Part shown: positions 47,641 to 59,812 of the stretch, one piece after another
How the letters are laid out: the number at the start of each line of letters is the position of its first letter
Position numbering within the stretch: the first letter of the stretch is position 1
Source: Annona cherimola
Taxonomy: Eukaryota > Streptophyta > Magnoliopsida > Magnoliales > Annonaceae
NCBI GenBank assembly: GCA_030490835.1
Contig: CM059973.1
Coordinates: 64,670,008 to 64,734,007, forward strand
Length of the DNA: 64,000 nucleotides
Reading direction: 5' to 3'
Notes under the pieces: model-generated
Database searches by the model: none
Told to the model about the DNA's origin: nothing
The model's input: only the letters and a program-made list of their open reading frames with translations
Position numbers and translations under genes: made by a program

Positions 47641-49012
47641 ACACACTGAGTTCTCTTGATTTATCTTTATAATCAAATCAAGGAGTTCAAGAATAAAATA
47701 TTCTATCATACATCACCAACTACATTAATTGACAAAATAAAATAATTCTAGAATAAAATAATAATTATTTATGTTTTATATATTTTCATTCTGCTGGACA
47801 AAGATATGTGTTTAAGGGTAGTTTAAATCACGTTAATTGTACCCATATTTATCTATTTTAAAATTTTATTTTATATGTTTGAGTGATATTCATGATGTTA
47901 GATATATTATATAAAATTTTTAGCCTCAATTTTGTTGTATAAGAATTATGAAAAATCAATTAATGCAATTAGTTTTGACATTTGTTTTACCTTTCCAAGC
48001 CGACTTGGTATGACATATATACCATACAAAATCACTTAAGTAGCCTTGATCCAACGGTTTGGATCATTAAATTACCATTTGTATTAGATTTCTAGATAAT
48101 TAGATCACTGTTTCTAATAGTATACCTATTAAAGTAACAGAAATGAAAAATTTTCAAATCTAATCATCGATCAAGGTGCCCACATATGATCTATCATCAT
48201 ATCTTTATGTAAAATTAAAATTTACACATTATCGAACTTTTGGATTATCTAGATTATGTATGGAATAATGGGTAGAAGGGATGAAATAATCTTCTTGCAA
48301 TCTAATGATATATAATCTGTTTGGGCACACTTTGATCAAAATTTTGGATAGAATTTCCTCATATAACATCCCATAATAATGGTCATCCCCAAGAATAAAA
48401 AAAGTCCCAATTATTAAATTAAAACTAATCACAATGAGTTTTAATGAATCTCATATTTATAGACCACATATCTCATCTTACAAACCTGAAATTTATCTCT
48501 CAAATTTAATAGTTTAGATTGATTATACCCTTAATCTTTGCTTAATTTAGAAAGAAAGACATAAAATAAATAATAATTGATCTAGATGACGATGATGATT
48601 GATGGTTGAAATTAACTTGATCAAAGTTTCTCCTTCTCCCTTTATTCTCTCTTTCTTTCTCTTACTCTCTGCTCTTTCCCTCTTAAACTTACGTGATATT
48701 CTAAGCTAAGGCAAATTTATACCTTGTTTATTCTATTTATTTATTTTTGTTACAATCATGCCACATAAAAAGTTTTTCCATTGACTCTTGACATTTGTGA
48801 ACATAACTAGCTACCTCTAATTAATGTCCGTGCAACATATAATTTAAAATTTCTGTTTATATATTTATTTTAAAAAATTAAAAATAATCAATCCCCATTA
48901 GTTATATGAAATAATAAAATAAAATATAACAAATAGAAACTTGAACCAAGGAAATTTGAAACTTGGATATATATTTTCAAGCCAATTGTTTCTACCATTT
49001 GTATACATGTCC
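47641..49012. other. AT-rich DNA, no gene recognised
   Basis: No convincing coding frame. The CT-rich run at 48628-48680 is simple sequence. The minus-strand open frame at 48229-48432 has no recognised domain. Confidence 0.5.
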
Positions 49013-49029
49013 AACATTGGTAAAGCATA
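49013..49029. repeat. 17-bp target-site duplication, left of full-length LINE
   Basis: aacattggtaaagcata is repeated without mismatch at 55234-55250, directly after the poly(A) tail. The first two bases could belong to the tail, leaving at least 15 bp of unambiguous duplication. Confidence 0.95.
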
Positions 49030-49241
49030 AGTAGAAGGTTCCTCCCCAAGTCGGTCCGATAGGCGACGGTGGCCGCGCTCGGACCGTGGTGGAGGTGTTT
49101 TTTTCTGTTACCCCCACGGCTTTCCTCCCTTTCATCTTCCCTATCTGAGAGCTGGTTTGACGAACGGGGGTCGCCTTTGCTGCTGTTCCCATTCGTGAAC
49201 CGAGATCGTCCTATCAAATACAGAGACTTCTGGCCCCGGCG
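49030..49241 (+). promoter_or_regulatory. 5' UTR / presumed internal promoter of the LINE
   Basis: About 210 bp between the target duplication and the ORF1 ATG. It is GC-rich (ggccgcgctcggaccgtgg) with no TATA box. In LINEs this region carries the internal promoter; here that role is inferred from position only. Confidence 0.6.
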
Positions 49242-51056
49242 ATGAACCCACGCGAGGAAGATCTCCTGGGTGCCGAGCTCCAAACGATGAGCATTTCCAA
49301 GACCGCTGTCAGGAACATTGATCCGGGTGCAGCACACGCGATTCTCCGCTCGGTGTGGAGCTCAAAATCCTACAACCGGGAGCATTTCCTCTCCTCTATC
49401 AGACGGCTTTGGAGGACACGCGGAAGCTTCGTGTTTACGGACATTAGAGAAAATCTGTATCGCATCTCCTTCACCTATCAGTCAGATAAAGCACGCATCC
49501 TGGCAGGCCGCCCATGGCTCTTTGAGCGGAACCTGGTTCTGCTCGAGGACCTGCAGGAGGAAGTGTCGGCTGCTCGTGTCGTGCTTGTCAAAACTCCGCT
49601 GTGGGTGCATGTCGTAGGAATCCCGCATCTGATCGATCACAACTACCTGGGCAAATGCATTGGTCAATCCTTCGAGCAGCTCCACGAAATTATAGCAAAT
49701 GAAAAGGAATTAAAGCTGCGGGTTACAGTGGACTGTTCTGAGCCATTGAGGAGAGGACTTTTCATACAGGTTGCTTCACAACAGAAGCAATGGGTGAGTT
49801 TCCAATACGAGAAACTCCCATTGTTCTGCTTCCATTGTGGGGTGATGGGGCACGCGCACAAAGACTGCCCCGAGCTCCAAAATACGACAGCGAAAGTTTT
49901 TGAAGCAGATATGAAATATGGCAGCTGCCTTCGAGTGGGCTCCAAGCCGATGAGACTACAAACTCAAGCAAACAGAGGAAATCGGGTGGAACCACGGAAA
50001 TATCTCGGCGACTCTGGCAGCACACATCCGGATACTACCATCCTTTGCACGGATGATCCAATGGGAGGTTCACGAGGTCCTCTGCAATAGAATTTGGAGG
50101 CTCTGAAACCAGCTGTTCTCGTGGACACGGACTGCCAACGTCATAGTCCGAATGATCCCAGCATGAGAGGGGGCCCACTCCCAGACTCTGAAGCGCACCA
50201 ATGCATGACAATTCAGCCTGAATCGACGTCCAAAAATACTCCTCTTCGAGTATTGCAGCAAACCACGATGCAGCAACCGCAGAAACCTGTTGGCAGCGGG
50301 GGGGAAGACTCCTACTCGATGCCTGCGACGCTGTCTAGCGAACTCATGTTGCTGTCCAATGAGGTTGGTGCAGACCACATGGCTGGTGCTGACCACATGG
50401 CTTATACGCCGTCCAATGAGGCTGGTGCAGATCACATGGCATGTATTACTGATTCTGAAAGAACAGATTTCAAGGGGGCAAGTATTACAGATTCGCACAT
50501 GGAGGGGTCCACCTTGAAGGCCACCTACTCGGGCTCCTCACAACCGGCGACTGCTTACGGTTACAACCAGGATGCTATACTGAAGGGCGAGGATGGTGCA
50601 ATGCACTCCTACCGAGACGGGAACCAGTTTGTAGAGTCTGCACAGAACCACAATGAGCTCATGCCGCCCCTTAAGGACCCCAATTTCTCTGCCCCCGACG
50701 ACCAGCGTGGCCACAATGATGAAGATATGGAAGGAGGACTGCCTGATAACCAGATAAGGGATGGACACCACATCCAAGCCCAGCGTGGGGGGGTCCTAAT
50801 GGCCTTGGGGCAGTGGCGGACTGATGAAGCGGACAACAAACCCAAAGCAAAATGGAAAAGGTTGGCAAGGGGAACGGCGGAGGGCTGTCCCTCACTTGGT
50901 AAACACACACGTGAGACTCAAGGGACCTTGAATATGAATAGCAAAAGAGAACATTGCAGGGACCCCGAAGAGCAGAGGCAAGGCATAAAGCGTTCGAAAC
51001 TATGCACTACAGCCGAGGTGGAGACTGAGGGACGACCTCAGTCCCACCTCAATTAA
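49242..51056 (+). pseudogene. LINE ORF1: nucleic-acid-binding protein, one internal stop
   Basis: One reading frame of about 604 codons from ATG 49242 to TAA 51054-51056, broken only by TAG at 50088-50090 (codon 283). The first part matches the DUF4283 domain of plant LINE ORF1 (about residues 30-150, for example GRPWLFERNLVLLE), followed by a CCHC knuckle at residues 196-209 (CFHCGVMGHAHKDC). It would bind the element RNA in a ribonucleoprotein. The second half is low-complexity and polar, with a short peptide repeat (GADHMA, three times near 50370-50440) and a basic end. The upstream 282-residue product could still be made. The stop is most simply a CAG-to-TAG type change. Confidence 0.85.
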
Positions 51057-51057
51057 A

Positions 51058-54000
51058 ATGGTCATTCTAGCCTGGAATTGCCGTGGGCTTGGGAACCCAC
51101 GTGCAATTCGATCCCTCCTCGACTTGGTCAGGAAACAAGATCCCATTTTGATCTTCCTCAGCGAAACAAAGCGATCTGCAAAGGAAATGGATGGGATTAG
51201 AAGAAAGTTGAGCTTTGAATGCTGTTTCGCTGTGGATTCGGCATCTAGATGTGGGGGCCTCGCTCTCCTATGGAATCACGCTCACTCGGTTAATATTTCC
51301 AGTTTCTCTAGCAACCATATCCATGCCGACTTTTTGGGGTGGTCTTTTACCGGGTTTTATGGCCATCTGGAAACACACAACCGACATCACAGCTGGAATC
51401 TTTTGAAACAACTTTGTGGAGGCCCAAACACAAGGTGGCTAGCTATGGGGGACTTCAATGAAGTCACGGGTCCTTCTGAATATCACAGTCAGACGATGCG
51501 ACCTCAAGCTCAGATGGACCTTTTTTGCGACGCTCTGGATAGCTGTAATCTGATGGATTTGGGATATGTTGGACACCCTATGACATGGACCAATAATCGT
51601 AGAGGCTCTCAACGCGTGGAAGCTCGGCTAGACAGGGGGCTAGCAACTACACAGTGGATGTCACTCTACCCTTTTGCGAAATTACTCCATTTATCCTCGG
51701 CCACCTCTGACCACAGCCCTATACTCATATTATTGGACTCGAAGAGGCGAAAACAAAGACCCCCGAGGGAATTTCGATACGAACTTTTCTGGGCCAGAGA
51801 CAAGGAAACACATGATATCGTCAATCAAATATGGAATTCGGTCCCTTCAAGTGATGTTACTCACACTGATCGTCTGGGGTGGAAGATCAGGGCTTGCAGT
51901 AGAGCACTAACAAAGTGGAACAGGAAGCGGAGGGGCAATCTGCGCCAGTCTATTGACCGGAATCAGTCAACATTAGATTCTCTAATGACTCAGCGGCCCT
52001 CGGACACGAGGGATGAGGCAATTCCAGAACAAAATTCAAAATCAATCGTCTGCTTCAGGATGAGGAACATGTATGGCGACAACGCGCAAAAAACACACTG
52101 GCTTCATGCTGGGGATCAAAACACGGCTTTTTTCCATCACATGGCATCTCACAGAAGGCGCTCCAATTGTATTGGAGCTCTCCAAGACTTGGATGGGCGG
52201 TGGGTTTATGAACAAAACCAATTGCAGGACCTTGCATTGCACCATTTCCAGTCGATTTTCTCCTCATCTGGGCCTTCAGATGCTTCTTGGGTCCAAGGCT
52301 TGATCTCTCGAAGGGTATCGGATCAGCAAAAACATCATCTCACCAAGCCTCTGGGTTTTCATGAGGTGACAATGGCTGTGAAATCTATGTCTCCCACTAA
52401 AGCACCTGGTCCGGACGGAATGTCTGCCGGTTTCTTTCAGAAGCACTGGAACATAGTTGGTCAGGAGGTTTTTCTCTGGTGCAAAAGCTTTATGGATGAG
52501 ATTAACCACCCCTCGTTTCAGACTACACACCTCCGGGAAGCGAACTCCACTACGCTAGTGTTGATTCTAAAAAGGGCAGGGGCCTACTCTTTGTCTCATT
52601 TTCGGCCAATCAGTCTTTGCAATGTCGTCTATAAGATTCTGGCCAAAGTCATTGCAAACAGGTTCAAGTTATGCCTTCATGGTATCATCAGTGAACAACA
52701 AAGTGCTTTTGTTCCAGGTAGACTTATTTCTGACAACATGTTGGTGGCCTATGAAGCTTTTCATTATCTCCGGCATGGGCGAAGACGGAAAAGAACGGAG
52801 ATGGCTATCAAATTGGATATGTCTAAGGCGTACGATCGGGTTGAGTGGAATTTCCTCAAATTGACAATGGAAGCAATGAATTTCGGCCCGGTTTGGACTA
52901 ACTGGATTATGAGCTGTGTTACCTCCGTATCTTATCGGGTGAATGTCAATGGCTTCAAAACAAGGTATTTCCAACCTCAAAGGGGTTTACGGCAAGGGGA
53001 TCCGCTATCTCCTTATCTTTTCATCTTGTGCGCCGAGGGGCTTTCTGCCCTGATCACAAATGCTGCGGTCAGATCTACCATTCATGGAATCAAAATTAAC
53101 CCTCTTGGGCCCTCACTCACCCACCTTCTGTTCGCAGACGATGCCATCATCTTTTTGCGAGCATCATGTCTGGATGTTAGCAATTTTCTTGCTGTTCTCC
53201 GCCAATACTCTGAATCTTCGGGGCAGATTGTGAATGTTGATAAGACATCTGTGTTCTTCAGTTCCAACACCACCACGGACACCCGACGGGACATCTCTTC
53301 CCTTTTGGGCGGTACGGGCCATAATCTTCAAAACTATCTGGGTTTACCCGCCTGGCTGGGAAGGACAAAAAGGGATTTGTTTAAGGGTTTGAAGGAGCGG
53401 ATATGGAAGAAAATTCAGGGTTGGAAGGGAAAGCTCCTCTCCTGGGGAGGTAAAGAGATTTTGATTAAGGCAGTTGCGCAGGCGATCCCGACATACGCAA
53501 TGAGCATCTTCCTTCTTCCCAAATCTCTCTGTTATGACATAAATGGGATGCTTAGCAAGTTTTGGTGGGGCGAACATGGGGGCAAGCGAAAAATGAGCTG
53601 GGTGGCTTGGAATGAGATGTGCAAAACAAAGCTCTCGGGAGGGCTTGGCTTCAGGGATTTGAACCTCTTTAATTATGCCCTCCTTGCAAAGCAGGCGTGG
53701 CGCCTGTCTACGATCACAAACTCACTGTGCTATAAACTTCTTAAAGCCAGATACTTCCCGAGGGGCGATATTTGGAGCTGCCACGCGAAAATTTCTGACT
53801 CTTTCACTTGGAGGAGTATTCTTAAGGCAAGCGATGCAATCCGGTTCGGGTGTAGGTGGCGAATCGATGATGGCAAGCGTGTTCGGTTTTTTAAGGATGC
53901 TTGGCTTGACAATTTGATTTCCAAAGCTGGTCCTCTTCCGCTATCAATCCCAGATGACATAAATGTCAGTCATTTCATCAATGACACTTCAAACACATGG

Positions 54001-55185
54001 ATCAGGGACCGCATACTGGCTGCGGCTGGAGATGTGGGGTGGCAAGCAATCAATCATATTCTTCTGGCCCCTTCTGGACACGAGGATACGATATTCTGGA
54101 AGTTCGAACCTCATGGGGCCTACACTGTCAAGTCAGCATACAGAGTGCTTTCCTCGGGTCTTTGCCGCTCCCTTCATTCCTCCATCTACAAAGAAATCTG
54201 GCGGACCAAACTTCCCAGCAAAATCCTCATCTTTGGATGGAGACTGTTCAAAAATAGACTCCCGACCCTCCAAAATTTAAGGGCCAAGGGTATTGATGTG
54301 GATCCCCTTTGTTTTTTTTTTGCAGATCAGGTTTCGAGGATACAAATCATTTATTTTCGGATTGCGAGCTCACAAAGACGATTTGTTCGACGGCTGCCGG
54401 GAATATCTCTGTTTCGACCCCAATCCAGGACATCTTTATTTCTCTAACATCTCGCCATGCGTCGAAGGATCTTGTGTTTTTCCTTCTCTGCTGCTGGAGG
54501 ATTTGGCACATGCGAAATGCGCTAAGAGTTGATGGAACAAAACCGGACTTCGCCAACACTCTCAAATGGTGCGAGGACTTCTTGGAGCAATACCGTAGGG
54601 CCACTCCCCTTATACTCGGCGGTGCGATTGATCGACCACTGAACCCGAGATGGTCCAGACCTCCGCAGGGGTTTCTCAAACTGAATGTTGAAGCCCGTTT
54701 TTCTCCACCACAATGCATCTATGGGATTTGCAGCTGTCCTCAGGGATTCGGGGGGCAATTTTGTCGCTGCAAAGGGTTGGAGAAGAGGAGGACTTATGGA
54801 ACCTTTGCTTATGGAGGCGCACGCGTTCCTCCTTGGGGCATGCTGGGGACATGAGCTGAACTTAGACAAACTCCAAATTGAGTCCGACTCGCTCCTCCTG
54901 ATCAACTTTCTACAGTCAGACGAGCCCATCTCCTCTCCTCTTGGTTTTGTGATTGACCAGATAAAGTCCATTCTCTCTTTTTCCACCCAGGTCACAGTTC
55001 ATCATGTACTTAGGCAAGGAAATGCTGTGGCTCATGCGTTAGCTGATTTCATTGTTGTTTCTTTTGTGGATCAACAGGTTTGGTGGGGTATCCCCCCTCA
55101 AGCCATTCAGCAAAAAATTTGTATAGACAATTTTTTGGAAATGAATCTCGGATCGTCCTATCCCTCCTCCCTAGACCATTTCTAG
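51058..55185 (+). pseudogene. LINE ORF2: endonuclease, reverse transcriptase, zf-RVT, RNase H; two frameshifts
   Basis: The ATG at 51058 follows the ORF1 stop by one base (TAAAATG). The first frame runs to 54447 (1129 residues). Endonuclease residues 1-220 keep N7, E36, D132, N134, D218 and H219 (WNCRG, SETK, GDFNE, SDHS). Reverse transcriptase spans about 440-790, with catalytic D587 (KLDMSKAYDRVEW) and D694/D695 (FADD). A zf-RVT domain starts at about 1020 (YTVKSAYRVL) but is cut at a run of ten T (54312-54321). The next frame continues it (EDTNHLFSDCE) until about 54700, where a second shift leads to the plant RNase H (ASMGFAAVLRD, ESDSLLLINFL, NAVAHALADF) ending at 55185. The core enzyme domains look intact; the C-terminal part is not made in frame. 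Confidence 0.9.
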
Positions 55186-55233
55186 GGTAGTGAGATAGGG
55201 TGTTTCCTTTCATCAAAAAACAAAAAAAAAAAA
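55186..55233 (+). other. LINE 3' UTR and poly(A) tail
   Basis: A short 3' UTR ends catcaaaaaac followed by an uninterrupted A run of about 12, then the target duplication. This is the site where target-primed reverse transcription would begin. Confidence 0.85.
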
Positions 55234-55250
55234 AACATTGGTAAAGCATA
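55234..55250. repeat. 17-bp target-site duplication, right of full-length LINE
   Basis: aacattggtaaagcata, identical to 49013-49029. Confidence 0.95.
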
Positions 55251-56519
55251 GAACTAAATATTATATATTTTCAACATTTCATTTAGTTCTAATTACCACT
55301 ACAAAAATCGTTAGTTAGTTTGTTGTTTTTTTAAAAATATAATTATATTTCGAAGCTTTTCCTCAGAGGAGATATTGAACACCAAACTCTAAATTTTTTT
55401 AAACATAATTGCAATTTATGTGTTCATGGATTACACATTGACAAGTGTTATATTGATTTCAAAATTCAAAATAACCAAGGTTTACACTAGTAGATTTGGA
55501 CTACTAGCAACTCCATTAATAAGAAGAAGAAGAACGTTCACAAACACAATGGCCACTTTTAACCCAATGTTTTTCCCACAACGTGCTTTTGCCCTAGCCA
55601 TGATTTATTACTGCAAATCTCCAAACGAGAGACGGTACGTATTTCACCCTCGACATTATACTTATAGATGACGACATTGATCCAAGTCAACGGATCGGAT
55701 AAGAAGTTTTGAATTCAGGAAGGTGATTAGCGTTTGAATATCATGATTAAATTTTGATTCCACTTGATCTTAGTATCGTTAATTCGAAATTTTGTAAGGG
55801 CCTTTGTATTCTAAACTATAAGTTTGAGCCAAATTGTAGCTGTATCATAACCTTTGAATAATCGGCGTCTATATTGACTAGGTTTATCTTAAATTCCAGC
55901 CATACCGATACACCTTAAACCCCTTTTTCTAAATGATGAAAATACCTCCATAAATAATAAAATAAATATAAGAAAATCGAACAAATCTATAGAATATGAG
56001 GAATATCTGTAAAAAATAATTTTTTGGTATTTTGAAGGCATTTCTTGTATTTTTTAAATATAAGAAAATGCTTTTAAAATACCAAAAAATTTACGTTTTA
56101 TTTACCACTTCTGCTAAATTTATTTAATGTGATAGATATTTTTATATAAATTTTTAGTATTTTAATAGATTTTTATTTTCATTTTACTACCTATAAAGGT
56201 AATTTTGTCATTTTAAAAGTTCAAGGTGTGTAGATATGCTTGCAATTTTAGACAAATTCTATGGGCATGGATATAAATTTTACAAAAATCATTGTAAGAT
56301 TGCATTTTGGTCAACACGGTATGAATGCAAAGAATCCTTCATTTTAAGTCTATCAAAGATAGTCTATGAAAGAATACGTGACATACAAAGAGCTGATTAC
56401 ACATATCCAGACCAAGTCTTGTAAATATTGTTTGTTCTGCATACTTCTAAATGTTGCCTCAGTTGCCCAATCACTGCTAGCCTCGCATTCTAAAAGTTAC
56501 ATGCGGAGAAACTAACCAG
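55251..56519. other. AT-rich DNA, no gene recognised
   Basis: Open frames at 55420-55671 and 56236-56424 have no recognised domain. Inverted similarity at 56020-56090 (aaaataccaaaaaattta against taattttttggtattttgaa) suggests another small hairpin. Confidence 0.4.
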
Positions 56520-57311
56520 ACGCATGATCTTTTCAGACCGGTCGGAAATCCGGTGATTTCCGACCGGTCCAAAAATTTATTTTTTTAATTTTTTTTTTGA
56601 AAAATAATTTTATAAACTTGTTAATCTAGTTATATTTATTTTATAAACCAAGTTTTATCATTTTTGGATATATCTATATATTTATTTTGGATTTTTAAAA
56701 ACAGGGGTTTTAAAATGACTTAAATACCCCTGTTTTTAAAGACGCATGATCTTTTCAGACCGGTAGGAAATCATTTTTTATTTTTTTTTTTGAAAAATAA
56801 TTTTATAAACTTGTTAATTTAGTTATATTTATTTTATAAACCAAGTTTTATCATTTTTGGATATATCTATATATTTATTTTGGATTTTAAAAAACAGGGG
56901 TATTTAAGTCATTTTAAGAATATTTAAAATGACTTAAATACCCCTGTTTTTAAAAATCCAAAATAAATATATATACATATCTAAAAATGATAAAACTTGG
57001 TTTATAAATTAAATATAACTAGATTAACAAGTTTATAAAATTATTTTTCAAAAAAAAAATAAAAAAAAATAATTTTTTGGACCGGTCGGAAATCACCGGA
57101 TTTCCGACCGGTCTGAAAAGATCGGTCCTCGTTTTTAAAAATTCAAAATAAATATATATACATATCTAAAAATGATAAAATTTGGTTTATAAATTAATAT
57201 AACTAGATTAACAAGTTTATAAAATTATTTTTCAAAAAAAAATAAAAAAATTAATTTTTGGACCGGTCGGAAATCACCGGATTTCCGACCGGTCTGAAAA
57301 GATCGGTCCTC
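56520..57311. repeat. Foldback element cluster with doubled arms
   Basis: Four arms in the order left, left, right, right: about 56520-56740, 56741-56921, 56922-57130 and 57131-57311. Right arms are reverse complements of left arms, centred at about 56921. Three of the four outer ends carry the palindrome gaccggtcggaaatc / gatttccgaccggtc; in the second left arm it is partly deleted. Arm bodies share aacttgttaatctagttata and aagttttatcatttttggat. No coding capacity. Each side seems to have duplicated its arm, which is unusual for a simple MITE. Confidence 0.8.
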
Positions 57312-58690
57312 AACCCACCATGTTCTTTAACTTGGTTTTGGTAATCTGCTCAAATGACCAATTGGCAGAGGCCGTCGTTCGGTCTTCAAAGAATATATCC
57401 ACTAGTCCATCAATCACCTATGGTTGAAGCACTTCCATTTCCATTTGCATCAATCTCCAAAGGTGAAGATACTTCCAATTCCATTTGCTGCTTCTGGGTT
57501 CTATGCAAGGACCAAGCAAACAGAAGAAAGAACCGTACAAGATCCATGCTCACTAAAACCTCAAAGGCATAAACAAAGATTTCATGAACATCAAAAAAAT
57601 ATTTTCCTTTGAATTCTATGAACAAGGGAAAAAAAAAAACTACAGGTTTTGTAGGAATAGAAAAATCCTGAAATGCAACATCACATTATAGCATCTAAAC
57701 TATGATATTGTACCTGTAACAATGTTTACTAATGGAAAATTTGTTGCCCCAATCCTCTTCGGAAGATCTGTAGAATAAAAAAATAAATTTGTTAAAAAAA
57801 TTGAAAATCTGTACTGTAAAAATTCTGTTAGAGGTACATTTTTTTTATATAGAAAAATCTCAATAGTGATGATTCATGCTCTACCCAGGAAGGCAGTTCT
57901 CACTATTTCATGGAAGATGAAGGATTTCATGGGAATCGAGATGACTGTTACCTAGCCGAAAATTGTGAAGAAAGGATACGGTGGCCAAAGATGAGGAACA
58001 CCATGAATCAATTCATTAATAGTATTCGCTAATACTTATTTATTTAGAACTTATTTCTACTATTTTGATGAAGAAAACTTATTTCCATTAAAATCTACAT
58101 ATTTAAAATTTTTTAAACCATTTGAAAGTGAACATGTAACCATTAAACTTTATAATATATATAATATACAACATTTTTCAATATAATTGATTTTTGATAT
58201 TTAAGATAACTATCAAAAATCGTATTAATGGTTGAATTTAACAATCTCTATTATATAAAACCAATAAATTGGATACTATTATAATTTTTATTTATATCAA
58301 TTTATTCTTCACAAAGAAAAAATTCCATAATTTTCATAAGATTATTTTAAGAAAATAAATTTTTTATAAGCCAAAAAGCGCGCTTAAGGCTTATTTGAGA
58401 TATTAGAAAATTTCTTTAAAATAAGTATTAGAGCATTAGCCTCATCCAACATAGTTAATTTTTAAATTTAGCTAAAATAGGAAAATAAGCCTAAAATGCG
58501 AAAATAAGCAAATCAAACAGGCGTTGAATATCGGACGTTACAAAAGCACTGCTGAAATGAAAATCTTTAAACATATGGTTACTAAGATTATGGAGGAGCA
58601 CGTAATATCTTGTTTTGAGAGGAGCTATTATGGTAAAATAAAGTGTATTTTGAGTTTTAAAAACATCTTTAACATTCCAAGAAGAACAAT
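57312..58690. other. No gene recognised; one GC-balanced segment
   Basis: 57312-57600 has a more balanced composition and internal near-repeats (gaagcacttccatttcc and gaagatacttccaattcc), with open frames on both strands and no family similarity. It might be an exon remnant; nothing decides the strand. The remainder is AT-rich. Confidence 0.3.
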
Positions 58691-58862
58691 AGCGTCACTG
58701 GTCAATCAATCCTCTCTCTATCACACACACAAGCTCCACCACACTAAATATGAAGACAAAACTCCACCATAACATATTAGGGAGACAAATGCTCCCTATC
58801 CGAATCGAATTCTGGACCTTCTACTCAAATGCTAGGCATATGCACCACAGTGCCAGAGGCGA
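58690..58862 (-). ncRNA. tRNA-like (SINE head) sequence, minus strand
   Basis: On the minus strand from about 58862: GCCTCTGGCACTGTGGTGC with an A-box-like segment, then GGTCCAGAATTCGATTCGG as a B-box-like segment about 30 bp on. This is the usual layout of a tRNA-derived SINE head. Tail and target duplication are not identified. Confidence 0.45.
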
Positions 58863-59480
58863 TATATTTAATATTTATGTTTGAAAATCGTAAAATAGTG
58901 TACACGCTCCCCCACGTACATGAATAGTGATTTTTATTTTAAAATTCAAAAATAAATACTAAATTAATGTCAAAATTGTAAATTTTATATATGAAATCTT
59001 CGTGCTTGGGCTTGCATAATTATATTAAAAATTAAAAAATTAGAGTGTCCCGACTATGTGCATTGGATGGGGCCCACTTTTTTTAATAGTAAAATTTAAT
59101 AATCTTTTGAATTTATTTAATATTTATATAAAATTTTTTGATTGGTGGATAACTTACATTACAAATCAAATTGTATTACAATTAAACTCTAAGATAATTC
59201 TTACAAATTTTCAAAGAGGAAGACCAAAGCTCTCAAATACTAACAAAGGAGACTACCGACTCCCAAATATAAGTAGGAAGACAATGCTTCCAAACTACAA
59301 ACACTGGATACCAAATCGGGACTATATAGAGATCTCCCAAAATGGGCCATGAGAACACCTATGCCTAGCATTCAACCATGATGAGACACCGGCCTTGAAA
59401 TAATAAGCTGACCTATATATATCTTATAAAAATGAATGTTTGGACATGCACAATTATCTCATGAATAGTTACATTTTTTA

Positions 59481-59686
59481 TTGGTATATTATACAAGTGA
59501 CAACTGATATTACAATCAGACACCTTTACTACCCTCATACCATGGAAAGAATTTTTTATAAATACTCCTATCATAGGGTGGAATTGGTATATTATACAAG
59601 TGACAACTGATATTACAATCAGACACCTTTACTACCCTCATACCGTGGACAGAATTTTTTATAAATACTCCTATCATAGGGTAGAA
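59481..59686. repeat. Perfect-length tandem duplication, 103-bp unit
   Basis: The unit starting ttggtatattatacaagtga occupies 59481-59583 and 59584-59686 with three base differences. The two copies are almost identical, so the duplication is recent compared with other repeats here. It lies in the body of the SINE-like sequence that starts at about 59812 on the minus strand. Confidence 0.9.
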
Positions 59687-59812
59687 TTTGTAAAACCTTC
59701 ACCACCAGGGGCATCTGCAAATAATCTACTTGCACTAGGCAAGACTCGAACACTTAATTGCTGCTACTGCGTCCGCAAGGGTTGTTACCACCAGGCCACA
59801 AGCTTGGTGGCA
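59687..59812 (-). ncRNA. tRNA-like SINE head, minus strand
   Basis: On the minus strand: AAGCTTGTGGCCTGGTGGTA as A-box region and AAGTGTTCGAGTCTTGC as B-box region, about 40 bp apart. The body probably continues into the tandem unit down to about 59470. Flanks atgtaaagctatt and atgtaactatt could be an eroded target duplication. Confidence 0.5.

Larger units (their letters stand above)
49030..55233 (+). mobile_element. Full-length plant L1-type LINE
   Basis: A 6.2-kb element with a 5' leader, ORF1, ORF2 and a poly(A) tail, bordered by a perfect 17-bp target duplication. GC content is far above the flanks. The intact ends and perfect duplication indicate a relatively young insertion. However, an in-frame stop in ORF1 (50088-50090) and two frameshifts in ORF2 (near 54312-54321 and near 54700) predict that this copy cannot move on its own. 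Its strand is the same as that of the truncated LINE at 7803-10399. Confidence 0.97.

Noticed and set aside
48628..48680. CT-rich tract as a promoter element
   Set aside because: Simple sequence with no gene downstream on either strand that would make it meaningful.
50290..50520. Short repeats suggesting a CRISPR-like or satellite array
   Set aside because: Only about three imperfect units that encode a GADHMA peptide repeat inside LINE ORF1.
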